This document shows, in pieces, positions 18,368 to 27,775 of a DNA stretch of 64,000 nucleotides. A model generated the notes under the pieces. It saw only the letters and a program-made list of their open reading frames with translations, did not search any database and was not told the origin of the DNA. The stretch comes from Telmatospirillum sp. J64-1 (GTDB taxonomy: Bacteria > Pseudomonadota > Alphaproteobacteria > Rhodospirillales > Magnetospirillaceae): the NCBI RefSeq assembly GCF_006980715.1, contig NZ_SBHN01000004.1:125353-189352 (forward strand), given 5' to 3'. Every line of letters begins with the position of its first letter. Position 1 is the first letter of the stretch. The translations under genes were made by a program, and so were the position numbers.

Positions 18368-19828
18368 TCAGCTACCAATCCCGCCCATGCAGAGATATTT
18401 GACCTCGATGAAGTCGTCGATGCCGTATTTCGAGCCCTCACGCCCGATGCCCGATTGCTTCATGCCGCCGAACGGCGCCACCTCGGTGGAGATGATGCCT
18501 TCGTTGATGCCGACGATGCCGTATTCCAGGGCTTCGGCAACGCGCCAGACGCGGCCGATATCGCGGGAATAGAAATAGGCCGCCAGGCCGAATTCCGTGT
18601 CGTTGGCCATGCGGACCGCCTCTTCCTCTTGCTTGAAGCGGATCAGCGGGGCCAGCGGGCCGAAGGTCTCTTCGCGGAAGCACAGCATGTCGGGCAAGGC
18701 GTCGGCAATGATCGTCGGCTCGAAGAAGGTGCCGCCCAGGGGATGGCGCCGCCCGCCCGCGACGACCCGCCCACCCTTGGCGACGGCATCGTCGATATGG
18801 CGTTCCACCTTTTCCACCGCCTGCATGTTGATCAGCGGCCCTTGCGTGACGCCCTCTTCCTGGCCGCGCCCGACCTTCAGGGCCGAGACGGCCTTGGACA
18901 GGCGGGCGGCGAATTCGTCATAGATGCCGTCCTGCACCAGGAAGCGGTTGGCGCAGACGCAGGTCTGCCCGGCATTACGATATTTCGACGCGATGGCTCC
19001 CTGCACCGCCGCATCGAGGTCGGCATCGTCGAAGACGATGAAAGGCGCGTTGCCGCCCAGTTCCAGCGATATCTTCTTCACCGTCGGCGCGCATTGCGCC
19101 ATCAAGAGCCTGCCGACCTCGGTCGAGCCGGTGAAGGACAGCTTGCGGACGATGGGATTACCGGTGAGTTCACCGCCCACCGCCACCGGATCACCGGCGG
19201 TGACGACATTGAAGACCCCCTCGGGCAGGCCCGCGCGGTCTGCCAGCTCCGCCAGGGCCAGGGCCGAGAGCGGCGTATCCTCGGCCGGTTTGACCACCAC
19301 CGTGCAGCCTGCCGCCAGGGCCGGGGCGACCTTGCGGGTGATCATGGCGATGGGGAAGTTCCAGGGGGTGATGGCGGCGACCACGCCGATGGGCTCCTTC
19401 GTCACCACCAAGCGGCGGCCCGGCGCATGCTGCGGGATCACATCGCCATAGACGCGCTTGGCCTCCTCGGCGAACCATTCCACGAAGCTGGCGCCATAGA
19501 CCACCTCACCCCTAGCCTCGGCCAGCGGCTTGCCCTGTTCGGCGGTCATCAACTGCGCCAGATCCTCGCTATTGGCGATGATCAGGTCGTACCAGCGGCG
19601 CAGGATGCCCGCCCGCTCCTTGGCGGTCAGGCGCTTCCACGGCCCCCAGGCGCGATCGGCGGCAGCCACCGCCTCGCGGGTTTCCTGACGCCCCATCGCG
19701 GGCACGGAGCCGATCACACTGCCATCGGCCGGGTCGGTCACGGTGAAGGTGGAACCGTCATGGGCGGAGATCCAGGCCCCTCCCACATAGGCACGGTCCT
19801 TGAGCAAACGGGGGTCGGCGAGTTTCAT
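18368..19828 (-). CDS. gabD: NAD(P)-dependent succinate-semialdehyde dehydrogenase family protein
   Basis: A 486-residue aldehyde dehydrogenase. Motifs: ITPWNFPIAMITRK (cofactor binding), the general-base Glu in LELGGNAPFIVFDDAD, the nucleophile Cys in NAGQTCVCANRF, and FGPLAPLIRF with EVAPFGGMKQSGIGREGSKYG at the end. The pattern and length match GabD/succinate-semialdehyde dehydrogenase, but related ALDHs for other semialdehydes cannot be excluded. AAGAGG lies before ATG 19828. A second ATG two codons earlier is possible. The frame continues upstream for another 147 codons over the neighbouring gene, which I do not take as coding. Confidence 0.88.
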   Translation of the reverse strand: MKLADPRLLKDRAYVGGAWISAHDGSTFTVTDPADGSVIGSVPAMGRQETREAVAAADRAWGPWKRLTAKERAGILRRWYDLIIANSEDLAQLMTAEQGKPLAEARGEVVYGASFVEWFAEEAKRVYGDVIPQHAPGRRLVVTKEPIGVVAAITPWNFPIAMITRKVAPALAAGCTVVVKPAEDTPLSALALAELADRAGLPEGVFNVVTAGDPVAVGGELTGNPIVRKLSFTGSTEVGRLLMAQCAPTVKKISLELGGNAPFIVFDDADLDAAVQGAIASKYRNAGQTCVCANRFLVQDGIYDEFAARLSKAVSALKVGRGQEEGVTQGPLINMQAVEKVERHIDDAVAKGGRVVAGGRRHPLGGTFFEPTIIADALPDMLCFREETFGPLAPLIRFKQEEEAVRMANDTEFGLAAYFYSRDIGRVWRVAEALEYGIVGINEGIISTEVAPFGGMKQSGIGREGSKYGIDDFIEVKYLCMGGIGS

Positions 19829-19990
19829 GGACATCCTCTTTTCGGGCCACGGATTTACGGCAAGTATAGTCGCCCCACCCCCTGCCGCAAGGGCAGGGGG
19901 CATCGGCATTAGCTCCCCTGCCGGGACCCTTTCGGCGGAACCATCTCCCCCGCACGGCCACCAGGGCCGCCGTCTGAGCAGGAGCCCGTG

Positions 19991-20497
19991 ATGCCCCCGC
20001 GCGCCATCATCGTCATGCTTCTGGCCGCCATCGCCCTGCCCGCCCCGGCAGAAGGAAACGACCCGTCCTGCACCGGTGCGCCCAGCATGGCCCGGCTGGA
20101 CATCCCCCGCCCCGCCGATCAATGGGTCCGTGTCACCTGCGGGGTCATCGGCCATATGCTGGCCCCGCCCCCCGGTTGGGCCTGGACCCTGCCCGGCACG
20201 ACGACGCCGGTCGTCCTGCCCGCTCAAGGCTTCGTGCCCATCTATGCCATGCTGGGCCACCAGGCCCATTTCGCCGAGATCGACGTCGAGGAATTGGAAG
20301 GCGAGCAGCTGTCCGAAGCCGCCGCCCGCATCGCCATGCCGGCAGAGCGGGCCCTGCGCCTGACCGCCCGCACCAACGGCAGCAGCGCCTATACCGTGCT
20401 GTTCATGGAAAGCGACGAGGACGGTCCCGCAGCCTATTGGTGCCCCAGCCCCGATTGCGCGATCGCCAATGCCTTCGAGATCAAGGCGACGCGGTGA
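19991..20497 (+). CDS. Secreted protein of unknown function
   Basis: A 168-residue protein with an N-terminal signal peptide (PPRAIIVMLLAAIALPAPA). I do not recognise a family. The mature part is acidic and has four cysteines: one just after the signal, one in RVTCGVIGH, and two in YWCPSPDCA near the end. That pattern suggests one or two disulfide bonds in the periplasm. No membrane segment follows the leader. AGGAG sits six bases before ATG 19991, which favours it over the GTG at 19988. It is divergent from gabD and convergent with queE. Confidence 0.7.
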   Translation: MPPRAIIVMLLAAIALPAPAEGNDPSCTGAPSMARLDIPRPADQWVRVTCGVIGHMLAPPPGWAWTLPGTTTPVVLPAQGFVPIYAMLGHQAHFAEIDVEELEGEQLSEAAARIAMPAERALRLTARTNGSSAYTVLFMESDEDGPAAYWCPSPDCAIANAFEIKATR

Positions 20498-20506
20498 CAG
20501 GACGGC

Positions 20507-21142
20507 CTAGGGAATGCCGATCAGCTTGTGAGTCTGCAGGCTGAGGCGCCATTGCGGATGGGCCAGGCAATAGGCGATGGCTTCCTGCAGGGCCTGGGCA
20601 CGTTGCGGGCTGTCCATCGGCTGCAGGAAGAAATTGCGGAAGTTCAGACCGGCGAAGGCCTCGGGACGGGCGTCTTCCTGGGGATAGACCAGCTTCAACT
20701 CGTCACCGCCCTCGACCGCCAGGGGTGCGGTGCCCTTGGGGCTGACGCAGACCCAGTCGATGCCGGGGGGAACGGGCTTGGTGCCGTTGGTCTCGATGGC
20801 GATCTCGAATCCCGCGTCATGGAAAGCCTGGATCAGCGGCTCGTCCAATTGCAGCAGGGGTTCGCCGCCGGTGCAGACCACATAAGGACGGCCCCCGGCC
20901 CCCTGCGGCCATTGCGCGGCAACGGCCCGGGCCAGGTCTTGAGCAGTGGCGAAGCGCCCGCCGTTCACACCGTCCATGCCGACGAAATCGGTGTCGCAGA
21001 AGCGGCAGACGGCCTCCGCCCGGTCTTCTTCCCGGCCCGTCCACAGATTGCAGCCCGAGAACCGGCAGAACACGGCGGGACGTCCCGCCTGCGCCCCTTC
21101 GCCTTGCAGGGTGTAGAAGATTTCTTTGACGGAATAGGCCAA
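20507..21142 (-). CDS. queE: 7-carboxy-7-deazaguanine synthase QueE
   Basis: A 211-residue radical SAM enzyme making 7-carboxy-7-deazaguanine, the first deazapurine on the queuosine/preQ0 route. It starts VKEIFYTLQGEGAQAGRPAVF, typical of QueE. The cluster-binding cysteines are Cys31, Cys46 and Cys49, i.e. Cys-x14-Cys-x2-Cys, the expanded loop described for the Burkholderia multivorans enzyme. VVCTGGEPLLQLD and IAIETNGTKPVP follow. It lies downstream of queD on the same strand, with a pair of palindromic repeats in the 144-bp gap. QueC is not in the window. Confidence 0.95.
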   Translation of the reverse strand: MAYSVKEIFYTLQGEGAQAGRPAVFCRFSGCNLWTGREEDRAEAVCRFCDTDFVGMDGVNGGRFATAQDLARAVAAQWPQGAGGRPYVVCTGGEPLLQLDEPLIQAFHDAGFEIAIETNGTKPVPPGIDWVCVSPKGTAPLAVEGGDELKLVYPQEDARPEAFAGLNFRNFFLQPMDSPQRAQALQEAIAYCLAHPQWRLSLQTHKLIGIP

Positions 21143-21166
21143 GGCCGTGGCTCCATGATCTCACAA

Positions 21167-21282
21167 GGTCCTGCGAGACGGCCTTTCAGGCCGCCTCAGG
21201 ACGAGGAGAGGTTTATAGTCAGTTTTCACAGTAGCCTCACCCTGGGGAGCCGCTTCAAGCGGCGTCCCGCAGGACGAGGCGG
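21167..21282. repeat. Inverted pair of REP-like palindromes (copy 2)
   Basis: Two palindromes in opposite orientation, 21167-21208 (GGTCCTGCGAGACGGCC ... GCCTCAGGACGAGG) and 21235-21282 (CCTCACCCTGGGGAGCC ... CGCAGGACGAGGC), with an AT-rich spacer of about 26 bp. Arrangement and spacing repeat those at 9222-9336. The pair sits between queD and queE. Confidence 0.72.
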
Positions 21283-21286
21283 ACCA

Positions 21287-21844
21287 TTAAGGCGTCGCCA
21301 GACGCAAGCCGGGCGGCGCGGCCAGGTCGTTGATGGACATATCGGCGCGCAGCCACCAGCGGTCGCCGCCCGCCGAAAGCGGCAGCACATCCGCCGGATC
21401 GCCTTCGAAAATCACGGTATTGGTCGGCGTTTCCTCGATGCGCAGCTCCACGCATCTCAGCCGTCCGCCCTCCGCCGCCAGGAAGGCGTTGATCTTGGAC
21501 ATGAAGCAGGCCGCCAGGATCTCGGTGGTGGGGTCGCCCGGCGTCACCAGCAGGCGCGGCAGCAGATGCGGCTCGGTCTGGGTGAAGACGGCCAGCAGCG
21601 GGTCGGTCTCGGAAAGCTGGAACGTATGGTCCACGGCATCGTCAATCCAGCGATGCCAGGTCTTTTTCGCCTTCTCGAAGGATTCGACCATATTCGCATG
21701 CCCGTCCAGCCGCTCCGGCGCGACGGCCTGAAGGCGCACCGTCACCGTTTCGTTATGACCGTGTGGCACGGCACATTTCACCGAATTGCCGGAAAGCAAA
21801 CGGTGAGCCATGGCATAGCGCCGGCTGAAGACGAGGCTGAACAT
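21287..21844 (-). CDS. queD: 6-carboxytetrahydropterin synthase (QueD/PTPS family), long form
   Basis: A 185-residue protein of the PTPS/QueD fold, which converts dihydroneopterin triphosphate to 6-carboxytetrahydropterin for queuosine. Zinc ligands and catalytic Cys appear as AHRLLSG (His14), then KCAVPHGHN with Cys24, His28 and His30, the usual Cys-x3-His-Gly-His spacing. DDAVDHTFQLSE and IRIEETPTN-like sequence follow. At 185 residues it is longer than the usual 120 and divergent in the middle. Adjacency to queE supports the role. AGGGGA precedes ATG 21844. The open frame extends far upstream, but only antisense to the next gene. Confidence 0.85.
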   Translation of the reverse strand: MFSLVFSRRYAMAHRLLSGNSVKCAVPHGHNETVTVRLQAVAPERLDGHANMVESFEKAKKTWHRWIDDAVDHTFQLSETDPLLAVFTQTEPHLLPRLLVTPGDPTTEILAACFMSKINAFLAAEGGRLRCVELRIEETPTNTVIFEGDPADVLPLSAGGDRWWLRADMSINDLAAPPGLRLATP

Positions 21845-21933
21845 GCATTCCCCTTTTGCTGTGCGCATGTGCGCTCTGCGCAGGCAGATATACGCGCCCC
21901 ACCCTGCCCCACGCAATGTGATCGCGTGAATAT

Positions 21934-23454
21934 TTACCCTTCCACGATTCCCCATGCCCGCAGCAGCGGCAAGCGCGACCGCGTGAAGACGTCGTGAAGG
22001 CGGCCTAATTCCGCCAGATTCTCCTCCGCCGTCTCCAACCATTCGCCATTGCGGCGCAGGCGCTTGCCCCGTTCCGACAGGATTGTCCAGGCGAAGGCGG
22101 CGGGCTCCCGTCCCTCCTGGCGGGCCAACAGGAACAGGCGGTCGAGCAGGTCGACCTGAAGCCCCGTTCCCAGGACCGGGGAGGCCAGTTGACGCAGATC
22201 CGGCGCATGACGGTTCTGCCGCAACACCGCATGATTGAAGCGCGCGCATCCTTCCGCCCGCCCCTCTTCCTCGGGCGGCACCGGCACCGCCACGCCCAGG
22301 CCGACCAGAGCCGTCAGGGCCGTCAGCACCGCCTCGAAGCCCTGTTCCGCCAAGGCCGGCAGCTTCAGCAGGGCGGACAATCCTTGCGGCCCCGCCGCCA
22401 GGGCATCGGCCAGGGGCGCGTAGAGGGCGGCGGGCAAGGCGATCTCGCCCTTGGGCGTGGAGACGCTTTCCGGCACCTCGTCGCGCGGAACGCAGAGGCC
22501 GAAGCGGAAATCCCGCAGCCGGGCTTCCCGTTCCGACGGCGCCAGGCGGCGGGGGCCGCGGATGAAGATGTCGCGGCGGAAACGGGTATAGGTCAGATAG
22601 TCGCGCAAGGTCTCGCGCCGCGTCGGGTCGGACGTTTCGGCCAGCAGTGCCAGGGCGTCGGGCGCCAGGCGCCAATCCTCCAGATGGTCCAGCAAAGTGG
22701 CCGAGGCGGCGAAGTTCAGCTTGGCCGCCTCCAGGTCGCGCGCCACCTCGGCATGATAGAAGGGCGCCCAGTCGCGGTTCAGATATTCATGCGCGATATA
22801 GCTGTCGCTTTTGGCCAGCAGGCTGTCGAGATGCGGCCCCGCCCCGGCCACATGGTCGAAATAGCCGCCCAGTCGCGACAGCCTCTGCCCGAAGCGCAAG
22901 GCCTCCTCGATCCGTTCGGGCAGGGGGCCGACCGAAGCGGAAACCTGGTCCAGCAGCAATTGCCGCACCGGCATGTCCGCCGCCCATCCCGGCAGGCAGT
23001 TGTAGCTGACATAGACCATGCCGCCCGGCTTGAGGCGCCGCCGCAGGATATCGACGAGGATTGCCCGGTTCTCGGCACTGACCCAGGACCACACGCCATG
23101 CAGGGCGATGATATCGAAATCCGGCCCCGGCCTTTGAGCGAAATCCTCAAAGCTGTCGTCCAGGAAGACGGCATTGACGTGGCCCGCTTCCTCGGCCAAA
23201 TGCCGCGCCCCGGCGATATGCGAGGGCAGGAAGTCCACGCCCCAGAACCGCGCCCGGGGATGCATCCCCGCCAGCAGGTTGCTCGACAAGCCCTGGCCAC
23301 AACCCAATTCGCAATAGGCGAAATCGCCCGAGACCCTGGGCGGCTGCACGCCCTTCAACAACAGGGCAAAGGCCAGCGAGGTCGGCGCGATCTCGGGATA
23401 GAAGGCGTGAGAATAGTCGATCTCGGCGACGTAACCGTTATAGGGCGAGGGCAT
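21934..23454 (-). CDS. SAM methyltransferase with methyltransferase regulatory domain
   Basis: A 506-residue protein with a class I methyltransferase domain at about residues 45-160: CELGCGQGLSSNLLAG is motif I, and IIALHGVWSWVSAEN and LKPGGMVYVSYNCLPGW follow. The centre (about 215-300), including YIAHEYLNRDWAPFYHAEVARDL, matches my recollection of the 'methyltransferase regulatory domain' family. The rest is a helical extension. The substrate is unknown. In other bacteria such proteins occur near surface polysaccharide or chemotaxis genes, but here the neighbours are queD and a divergent efflux system. Confidence 0.8.
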   Translation of the reverse strand: MPSPYNGYVAEIDYSHAFYPEIAPTSLAFALLLKGVQPPRVSGDFAYCELGCGQGLSSNLLAGMHPRARFWGVDFLPSHIAGARHLAEEAGHVNAVFLDDSFEDFAQRPGPDFDIIALHGVWSWVSAENRAILVDILRRRLKPGGMVYVSYNCLPGWAADMPVRQLLLDQVSASVGPLPERIEEALRFGQRLSRLGGYFDHVAGAGPHLDSLLAKSDSYIAHEYLNRDWAPFYHAEVARDLEAAKLNFAASATLLDHLEDWRLAPDALALLAETSDPTRRETLRDYLTYTRFRRDIFIRGPRRLAPSEREARLRDFRFGLCVPRDEVPESVSTPKGEIALPAALYAPLADALAAGPQGLSALLKLPALAEQGFEAVLTALTALVGLGVAVPVPPEEEGRAEGCARFNHAVLRQNRHAPDLRQLASPVLGTGLQVDLLDRLFLLARQEGREPAAFAWTILSERGKRLRRNGEWLETAEENLAELGRLHDVFTRSRLPLLRAWGIVEG

Positions 23455-23537
23455 GTTCTTCGCCTGAGCGTGAATGGGGAAAGCGCTCCTCTATACTGCC
23501 ACTCCTTTCGCGGCAAGCCTTCTGTCCAGGGGAACCC

Positions 23538-24692
23538 TTGAAACGATGCGGTGTTGAGAGGAACACAACCCCCACCCGCCGTCACGAGGTCCGCCTGAAA
23601 CCGCCGGTCAAAACCAGCACCATCGTCTTCGTCGCCATCATCGTCCTTGCCGTGCTGTGGTTCGGCAGTGGGGTGCTGACGCGCGACGACGCCGGACAGG
23701 CCGCCGAAGAAGGCGCCCCGGCCCGGCATGCCGTCACCTCCGTCGCCGCTTCCTGGAGCGAGGCCCAGCGCATCGAGCGGCAACTGACCCTCTATGGCGA
23801 CGTGGAACCGGACCAGGTGGTGCTGGTCCGCGCCCAGACCGCCGGGCAGGTGGAGGCGCTGGAGACCGAGCTGGGCGACCTTGTCGAACCGGGCACCCCG
23901 CTCGCCCGCCTGGCCATGCAGGACCGGATGTCGCGGATGCGGCGGGCCGAGGCCCAGGTGGCGGGGGCGCAAAGCGATTACGACGCCGCCAGCCAGCTGG
24001 CCGCCCAGGGCCATGCCCCGGCCATCCGCGAGGACATGGCCCTGGCCGAACTGGAAGCCGCCCGCGCCGAGCTGGATGCCATCCGGGTCGAGATCGAGAA
24101 TACGGAAATCCGCGCCCCCATCCACGGCACCGTGAACCGCATCCTGGCCGATCTGGGGGATTATGTCGGCATCGGCGGCGAAGTCGTCGAGATCGTCACC
24201 AACGACCCGCTGCGCGCCGTCGTGCAGGTGCCGCAGCATGCCATCCACCGCATCGAGCCCGGCCGCGTCGCCTATGTCACCGCCATCGGCGACGAGCCGG
24301 TCGAGGGCAAGGTCCACTTCATCGCTCCCCTGGCCGATGCCGCCACCCGCACCTTCCGGGTGGAAATCCTGGTGCCCAACCCCGACCGCCGCCTGCCCGC
24401 GGGCATCAGCGCCGAGGTCATGATTCCCACCGAGACGGTGATGGCGCACAAGGTTTCCCCCGCCCTGGTCAGCCTGGACGAACAAGGGCAGGTGGGCGTG
24501 AAGACGGTGAACGAGGACGGCATCGTGGCCTTCCACCCCATCGAACTGGTGCGCACGGAACCGGACGGCGTGTGGGTGACCGGGGTGCCGGAAAAAGCCC
24601 GCATCATCACCATCGGCCAGGGCTTCGTGCAGGCCGGGCAGCAGGTGAGCGTGCGCGACACCCCCCAACCGCAGCAGGCGAGCCAGCCGTGA
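23538..24692 (+). CDS. RND efflux periplasmic adaptor (membrane fusion protein)
   Basis: A 384-residue HlyD/AcrA-type adaptor linking an inner-membrane RND pump to the outer membrane. It has one N-terminal membrane segment (about residues 26-45), a lipoyl-type half motif (VRAQTAGQVEALETELGDLV), a helical hairpin (AEAQVAGAQSDYDAASQLA), the second half motif IRAPIHGTVNRILADLGD and a beta-barrel domain. The start is TTG at 23538, because AGGGGAA lies just upstream and the nearby ATG opens a four-codon dead end. The stop overlaps the GTG start of the pump gene, implying coupling. No outer-membrane channel gene is nearby. Confidence 0.9.
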   Translation: MKRCGVERNTTPTRRHEVRLKPPVKTSTIVFVAIIVLAVLWFGSGVLTRDDAGQAAEEGAPARHAVTSVAASWSEAQRIERQLTLYGDVEPDQVVLVRAQTAGQVEALETELGDLVEPGTPLARLAMQDRMSRMRRAEAQVAGAQSDYDAASQLAAQGHAPAIREDMALAELEAARAELDAIRVEIENTEIRAPIHGTVNRILADLGDYVGIGGEVVEIVTNDPLRAVVQVPQHAIHRIEPGRVAYVTAIGDEPVEGKVHFIAPLADAATRTFRVEILVPNPDRRLPAGISAEVMIPTETVMAHKVSPALVSLDEQGQVGVKTVNEDGIVAFHPIELVRTEPDGVWVTGVPEKARIITIGQGFVQAGQQVSVRDTPQPQQASQP

Positions 24693-27600
24693 ACACGCTG
24701 ATCGCCGCCGCCTTCGCCCGCAGCCGCGTCGCCGTCCTGATGCTGCTTCTGCTGCTGGTTTCGGGGATGTTCGCCTACATCACCATCCCCAAGGAAGCCA
24801 ATCCGGAAATCGAGATCCCCATCTTCTTCGTCAACGTGGCCTATCCGGGCATCTCGGCGGAAGACAGCGACCGCCTCCTGGTGCGCCCGCTGCAACGGGA
24901 ATTGCAGGGCATCACCGGGCTGCGCGAGATGCGGTCCCAGGCCGGCGAGGGCTTCGCCCTGATCCAGTTGGAATTCGATCCCGGCTATGACAACGACCAG
25001 GCCCTGAGCGATGTGCGCGAACAGGTGGACCTGGCGACGCCCGACCTGCCGCCGGGCGCCGAGGCGCCGGTGGTGCGCGAGGTCGACCTGTCCCTGTTCC
25101 CCGTCCTGACCGCGATGCTGTCGGGATCGGTGGAGGAACGCTCGCTGATTTCCATCGCCCGCAACCTGCGCGACCAGTTGGAAGGCCTGCCCGGGGTGCT
25201 GGAGGTGGATATCGTCGGCGACCGCGAGGATTTGATGGAAATCCTGGTCGATCCGCTGGCGATCGAATCCTACCGCCTGTCCTATGAAGAGGTCATGCAG
25301 GCGGTGCAGAACAACAACCAGCTCGTCGCCGCCGGGGCCTTCGACACCGGGGCGGGCCGCATCAGCGTCACCGTCCCCGGCGTCATCCAGGATATCAGCG
25401 ACGTTTTGGACATCCCCGTCCATGTCACCAACGGCACCGTCGTCCGCATGCAGGACGTCGCCATGGTGCGCCAGACCTTCCACGACCCGGAAAGCTTCGC
25501 CCGCATCAACGGCCAGCCCGCCATCGCCCTGGAAATCCGCAAGACGACGGGGGCCAACATCATCGATACGGTGGCCGAGGCCCGCGCCCTGATCGACGCG
25601 GCGGCGGAAGACTGGCCTGCCGACATCACCGTCACCTATATGCAGGACCAGGCAGAGGACGTGGAGAACCTGCTGGGCGACCTGGAGAACAACGTCTTCT
25701 CGGCCATCCTTCTGGTGGTCCTGACCCTGATCCTGGTGCTGGGCATCCGCGCCTCGCTGCTTGTGGGAGTCGCCATTCCCGGTTCCTTCCTGACCGGCAT
25801 CCTGACCATCTGGATACTGGGCTTCACCCTGAACATCGTGGTGCTGTTCGCCCTGATCCTGGTGATCGGCATGCTGGTGGACGGCGCCATCGTGGTGGTC
25901 GAACTGGCCGAACGCCAACGCGCCGAGGGAATGGAACGGCGGGAGGCCTATCTGAAGGCGGCGCAGCGCATGGCCTGGCCCATCACCGCCTCGACCGCCA
26001 CCACCCTGGCGGTCTTCCTGCCGCTGCTGTTCTGGCCGGGGGTGGCGGGACAGTTCATGCTCTATCTGCCGGCCACGGTGCTGGTGACGCTGCTGGCCTC
26101 GCTGATCATGGCGCTGGTCTTCGTGCCGGTGCTGGGCGGCCTGTCCCGCCGCAAGGATGCCGGAGACCGCCCGGCGTCTTCCGAGGAAAGCGGCGTAGGC
26201 GGCCTCGTCGGCCCCTATCTGCGCCTGCTGCGGATGCTGATCGCCCATCCCGCCCTGACCCTGGCGGGAACGGCGGCAATCCTGTTCGTCACCTATGGCG
26301 CCTATGGCGTCCTGGGGCGCGGGGTGGACTTCTTCCCCCAGGTCGAGCCGGAATTCGCCCAGGTCCAGGTGCAGGCGCGCGGCGACCTGTCGATCTGGGA
26401 GGCCGATCAGCTGGTTCGCATGGTCGAGAACCAGCTGATCGGCCAGCCGCAGGTCACCACCGTCTATGCCCGTACCATCGGCTCGACCGAGGCCCGCCTG
26501 GAATCGGACCTGCCCGAGGACGTGATCGGCATCATCCAGCTGGAATTCACCGATTGGCGGCGGCGCGAACCGGCCTCGCGGATCATCCAGGGCCTGCGCG
26601 CCCGGCTCGACGAATTGCCCGGCCTGCTGATCCAGATCCGCGAGCAGGAACGCGGCCCCGGCGAGGGCCGCCCCATCCAGGTGGAGATCGCCGCCCGCGA
26701 GCCGGAGCGTCTTGCCCCGGCAGTGGAAGAAGTGCGCGAGACCATAGCCCAGCTCGGCGGCTTCATCGACGTGATCGACGACCGCCCCCAGCCCAGCATC
26801 GAGGTCCGCCTTTCCGTCAACCGCGAGGAAGCCGCCCGCTACGGCGCCGATGTGGCCGGATTGGGCGCGGCGGTGCAATTGCTGACCGACGGCATCCTGC
26901 TCGGCAATTACCGCCCCGACTTCACCGACGAGGAAGTGGAGATCCGCCTGCGCTTTCCCTCGGACGAACGCACTTTGGGCCAGATGGCCAATCTGCGCAT
27001 CACCACGCCGCGCGGCCTGGTGCCCATCAGTAATTTCGTCGAATTCTATCCCGCCCCGGCCCCCGGCATCATCACCCGCGTCGACGGGCGCCGGGTCTAT
27101 AACGTCGAAGCCGACGTGCCGCCCGGCACGCTGGTGGACGAGCGCATCTCCGCCCTGGAGGCTGCCCTGGCCCAGAGAGACATGGAGGGGATCGACATCC
27201 GCTTCCGGGGACAGGCGGAGGACCAGGCCGAGGCCGGGAACTTCCTGCTGATGGCTTTCGCCTTCGCCATCTTCCTGATGTTCATGATCCTGGTCACCCA
27301 GTTCAACAGCTTCTTCCAGTCCCTGCTGGTCCTGAGCGCCATCGTCTTTTCCACCGCAGGCGTGCTGATGGGGCTGCTGATCCGCCAGGAAGCCTTCAGC
27401 GTGGTGATGAGCGGCATCGGCGTGGTCGCGCTGGCCGGCATCATCGTCAACAACAACATCGTCCTGATCGACACCTACAACGAGATGCGGCGCAAGGGCC
27501 TAGCCCCGGCCGATGCCGCCCTGGAAACGGGGGCGCAAAGACTGCGCCCGGTGCTGCTGACCGCCATCACCACCATCATCGGGCTGATGCCGATGGTTCT

Positions 27601-27775
27601 GGCCCTGACGCTGGATTTCAGCGGACGCGACCTCTATTTCGGCGCGCCCTCGACCCAATACTGGGTGCAGCTTTCCACCGCCATCGTGGGCGGGCTGGTC
27701 TTCGGCACCGTCCTGACCCTGCTGTTCACCCCGGCCATGCTGTCCTGGTTCGACAACCGGCGGGTCAGGAAATGA
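24689..27775 (+). CDS. RND-family efflux pump permease (AcrB/CzcA superfamily)
   Basis: A 1028-residue inner-membrane proton-driven transporter. It has the internal duplication typical of RND pumps: a first membrane helix at 12-32, a large periplasmic loop, helices 2-6 at about 330-490, then a second repeat. GMLVDGAIVVVELAERQR is the region carrying the proton-relay acid, and VVALAGIIVNNNIVLIDTYN is the matching block in the second half. Substrates cannot be assigned. Sequence features fit hydrophobic-drug or organic-solvent pumps better than the metal pumps, but that is inference. The GTG start overlaps the adaptor stop (GTGA). Confidence 0.92.
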   Translation: MNTLIAAAFARSRVAVLMLLLLLVSGMFAYITIPKEANPEIEIPIFFVNVAYPGISAEDSDRLLVRPLQRELQGITGLREMRSQAGEGFALIQLEFDPGYDNDQALSDVREQVDLATPDLPPGAEAPVVREVDLSLFPVLTAMLSGSVEERSLISIARNLRDQLEGLPGVLEVDIVGDREDLMEILVDPLAIESYRLSYEEVMQAVQNNNQLVAAGAFDTGAGRISVTVPGVIQDISDVLDIPVHVTNGTVVRMQDVAMVRQTFHDPESFARINGQPAIALEIRKTTGANIIDTVAEARALIDAAAEDWPADITVTYMQDQAEDVENLLGDLENNVFSAILLVVLTLILVLGIRASLLVGVAIPGSFLTGILTIWILGFTLNIVVLFALILVIGMLVDGAIVVVELAERQRAEGMERREAYLKAAQRMAWPITASTATTLAVFLPLLFWPGVAGQFMLYLPATVLVTLLASLIMALVFVPVLGGLSRRKDAGDRPASSEESGVGGLVGPYLRLLRMLIAHPALTLAGTAAILFVTYGAYGVLGRGVDFFPQVEPEFAQVQVQARGDLSIWEADQLVRMVENQLIGQPQVTTVYARTIGSTEARLESDLPEDVIGIIQLEFTDWRRREPASRIIQGLRARLDELPGLLIQIREQERGPGEGRPIQVEIAAREPERLAPAVEEVRETIAQLGGFIDVIDDRPQPSIEVRLSVNREEAARYGADVAGLGAAVQLLTDGILLGNYRPDFTDEEVEIRLRFPSDERTLGQMANLRITTPRGLVPISNFVEFYPAPAPGIITRVDGRRVYNVEADVPPGTLVDERISALEAALAQRDMEGIDIRFRGQAEDQAEAGNFLLMAFAFAIFLMFMILVTQFNSFFQSLLVLSAIVFSTAGVLMGLLIRQEAFSVVMSGIGVVALAGIIVNNNIVLIDTYNEMRRKGLAPADAALETGAQRLRPVLLTAITTIIGLMPMVLALTLDFSGRDLYFGAPSTQYWVQLSTAIVGGLVFGTVLTLLFTPAMLSWFDNRRVRK

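Noticed and set aside
19829-20269. 147-codon N-terminal extension of the GabD-type gene
   Set aside because: It overlaps the divergent secreted-protein gene, has no ALDH similarity, and a good ribosome site sits before 19828.
21845-22675. Long N-terminal extension of queD
   Set aside because: It is antisense to the methyltransferase gene, is Arg/Gly/Pro-rich, and the QueD domain starts at 21844.
24272-26878. An 868-codon frame antisense to the RND pump
   Set aside because: It lies within a clear RND gene, is rich in His/Gln/Gly/Asp as expected of a shadow frame in GC-rich DNA, and shows no domain.
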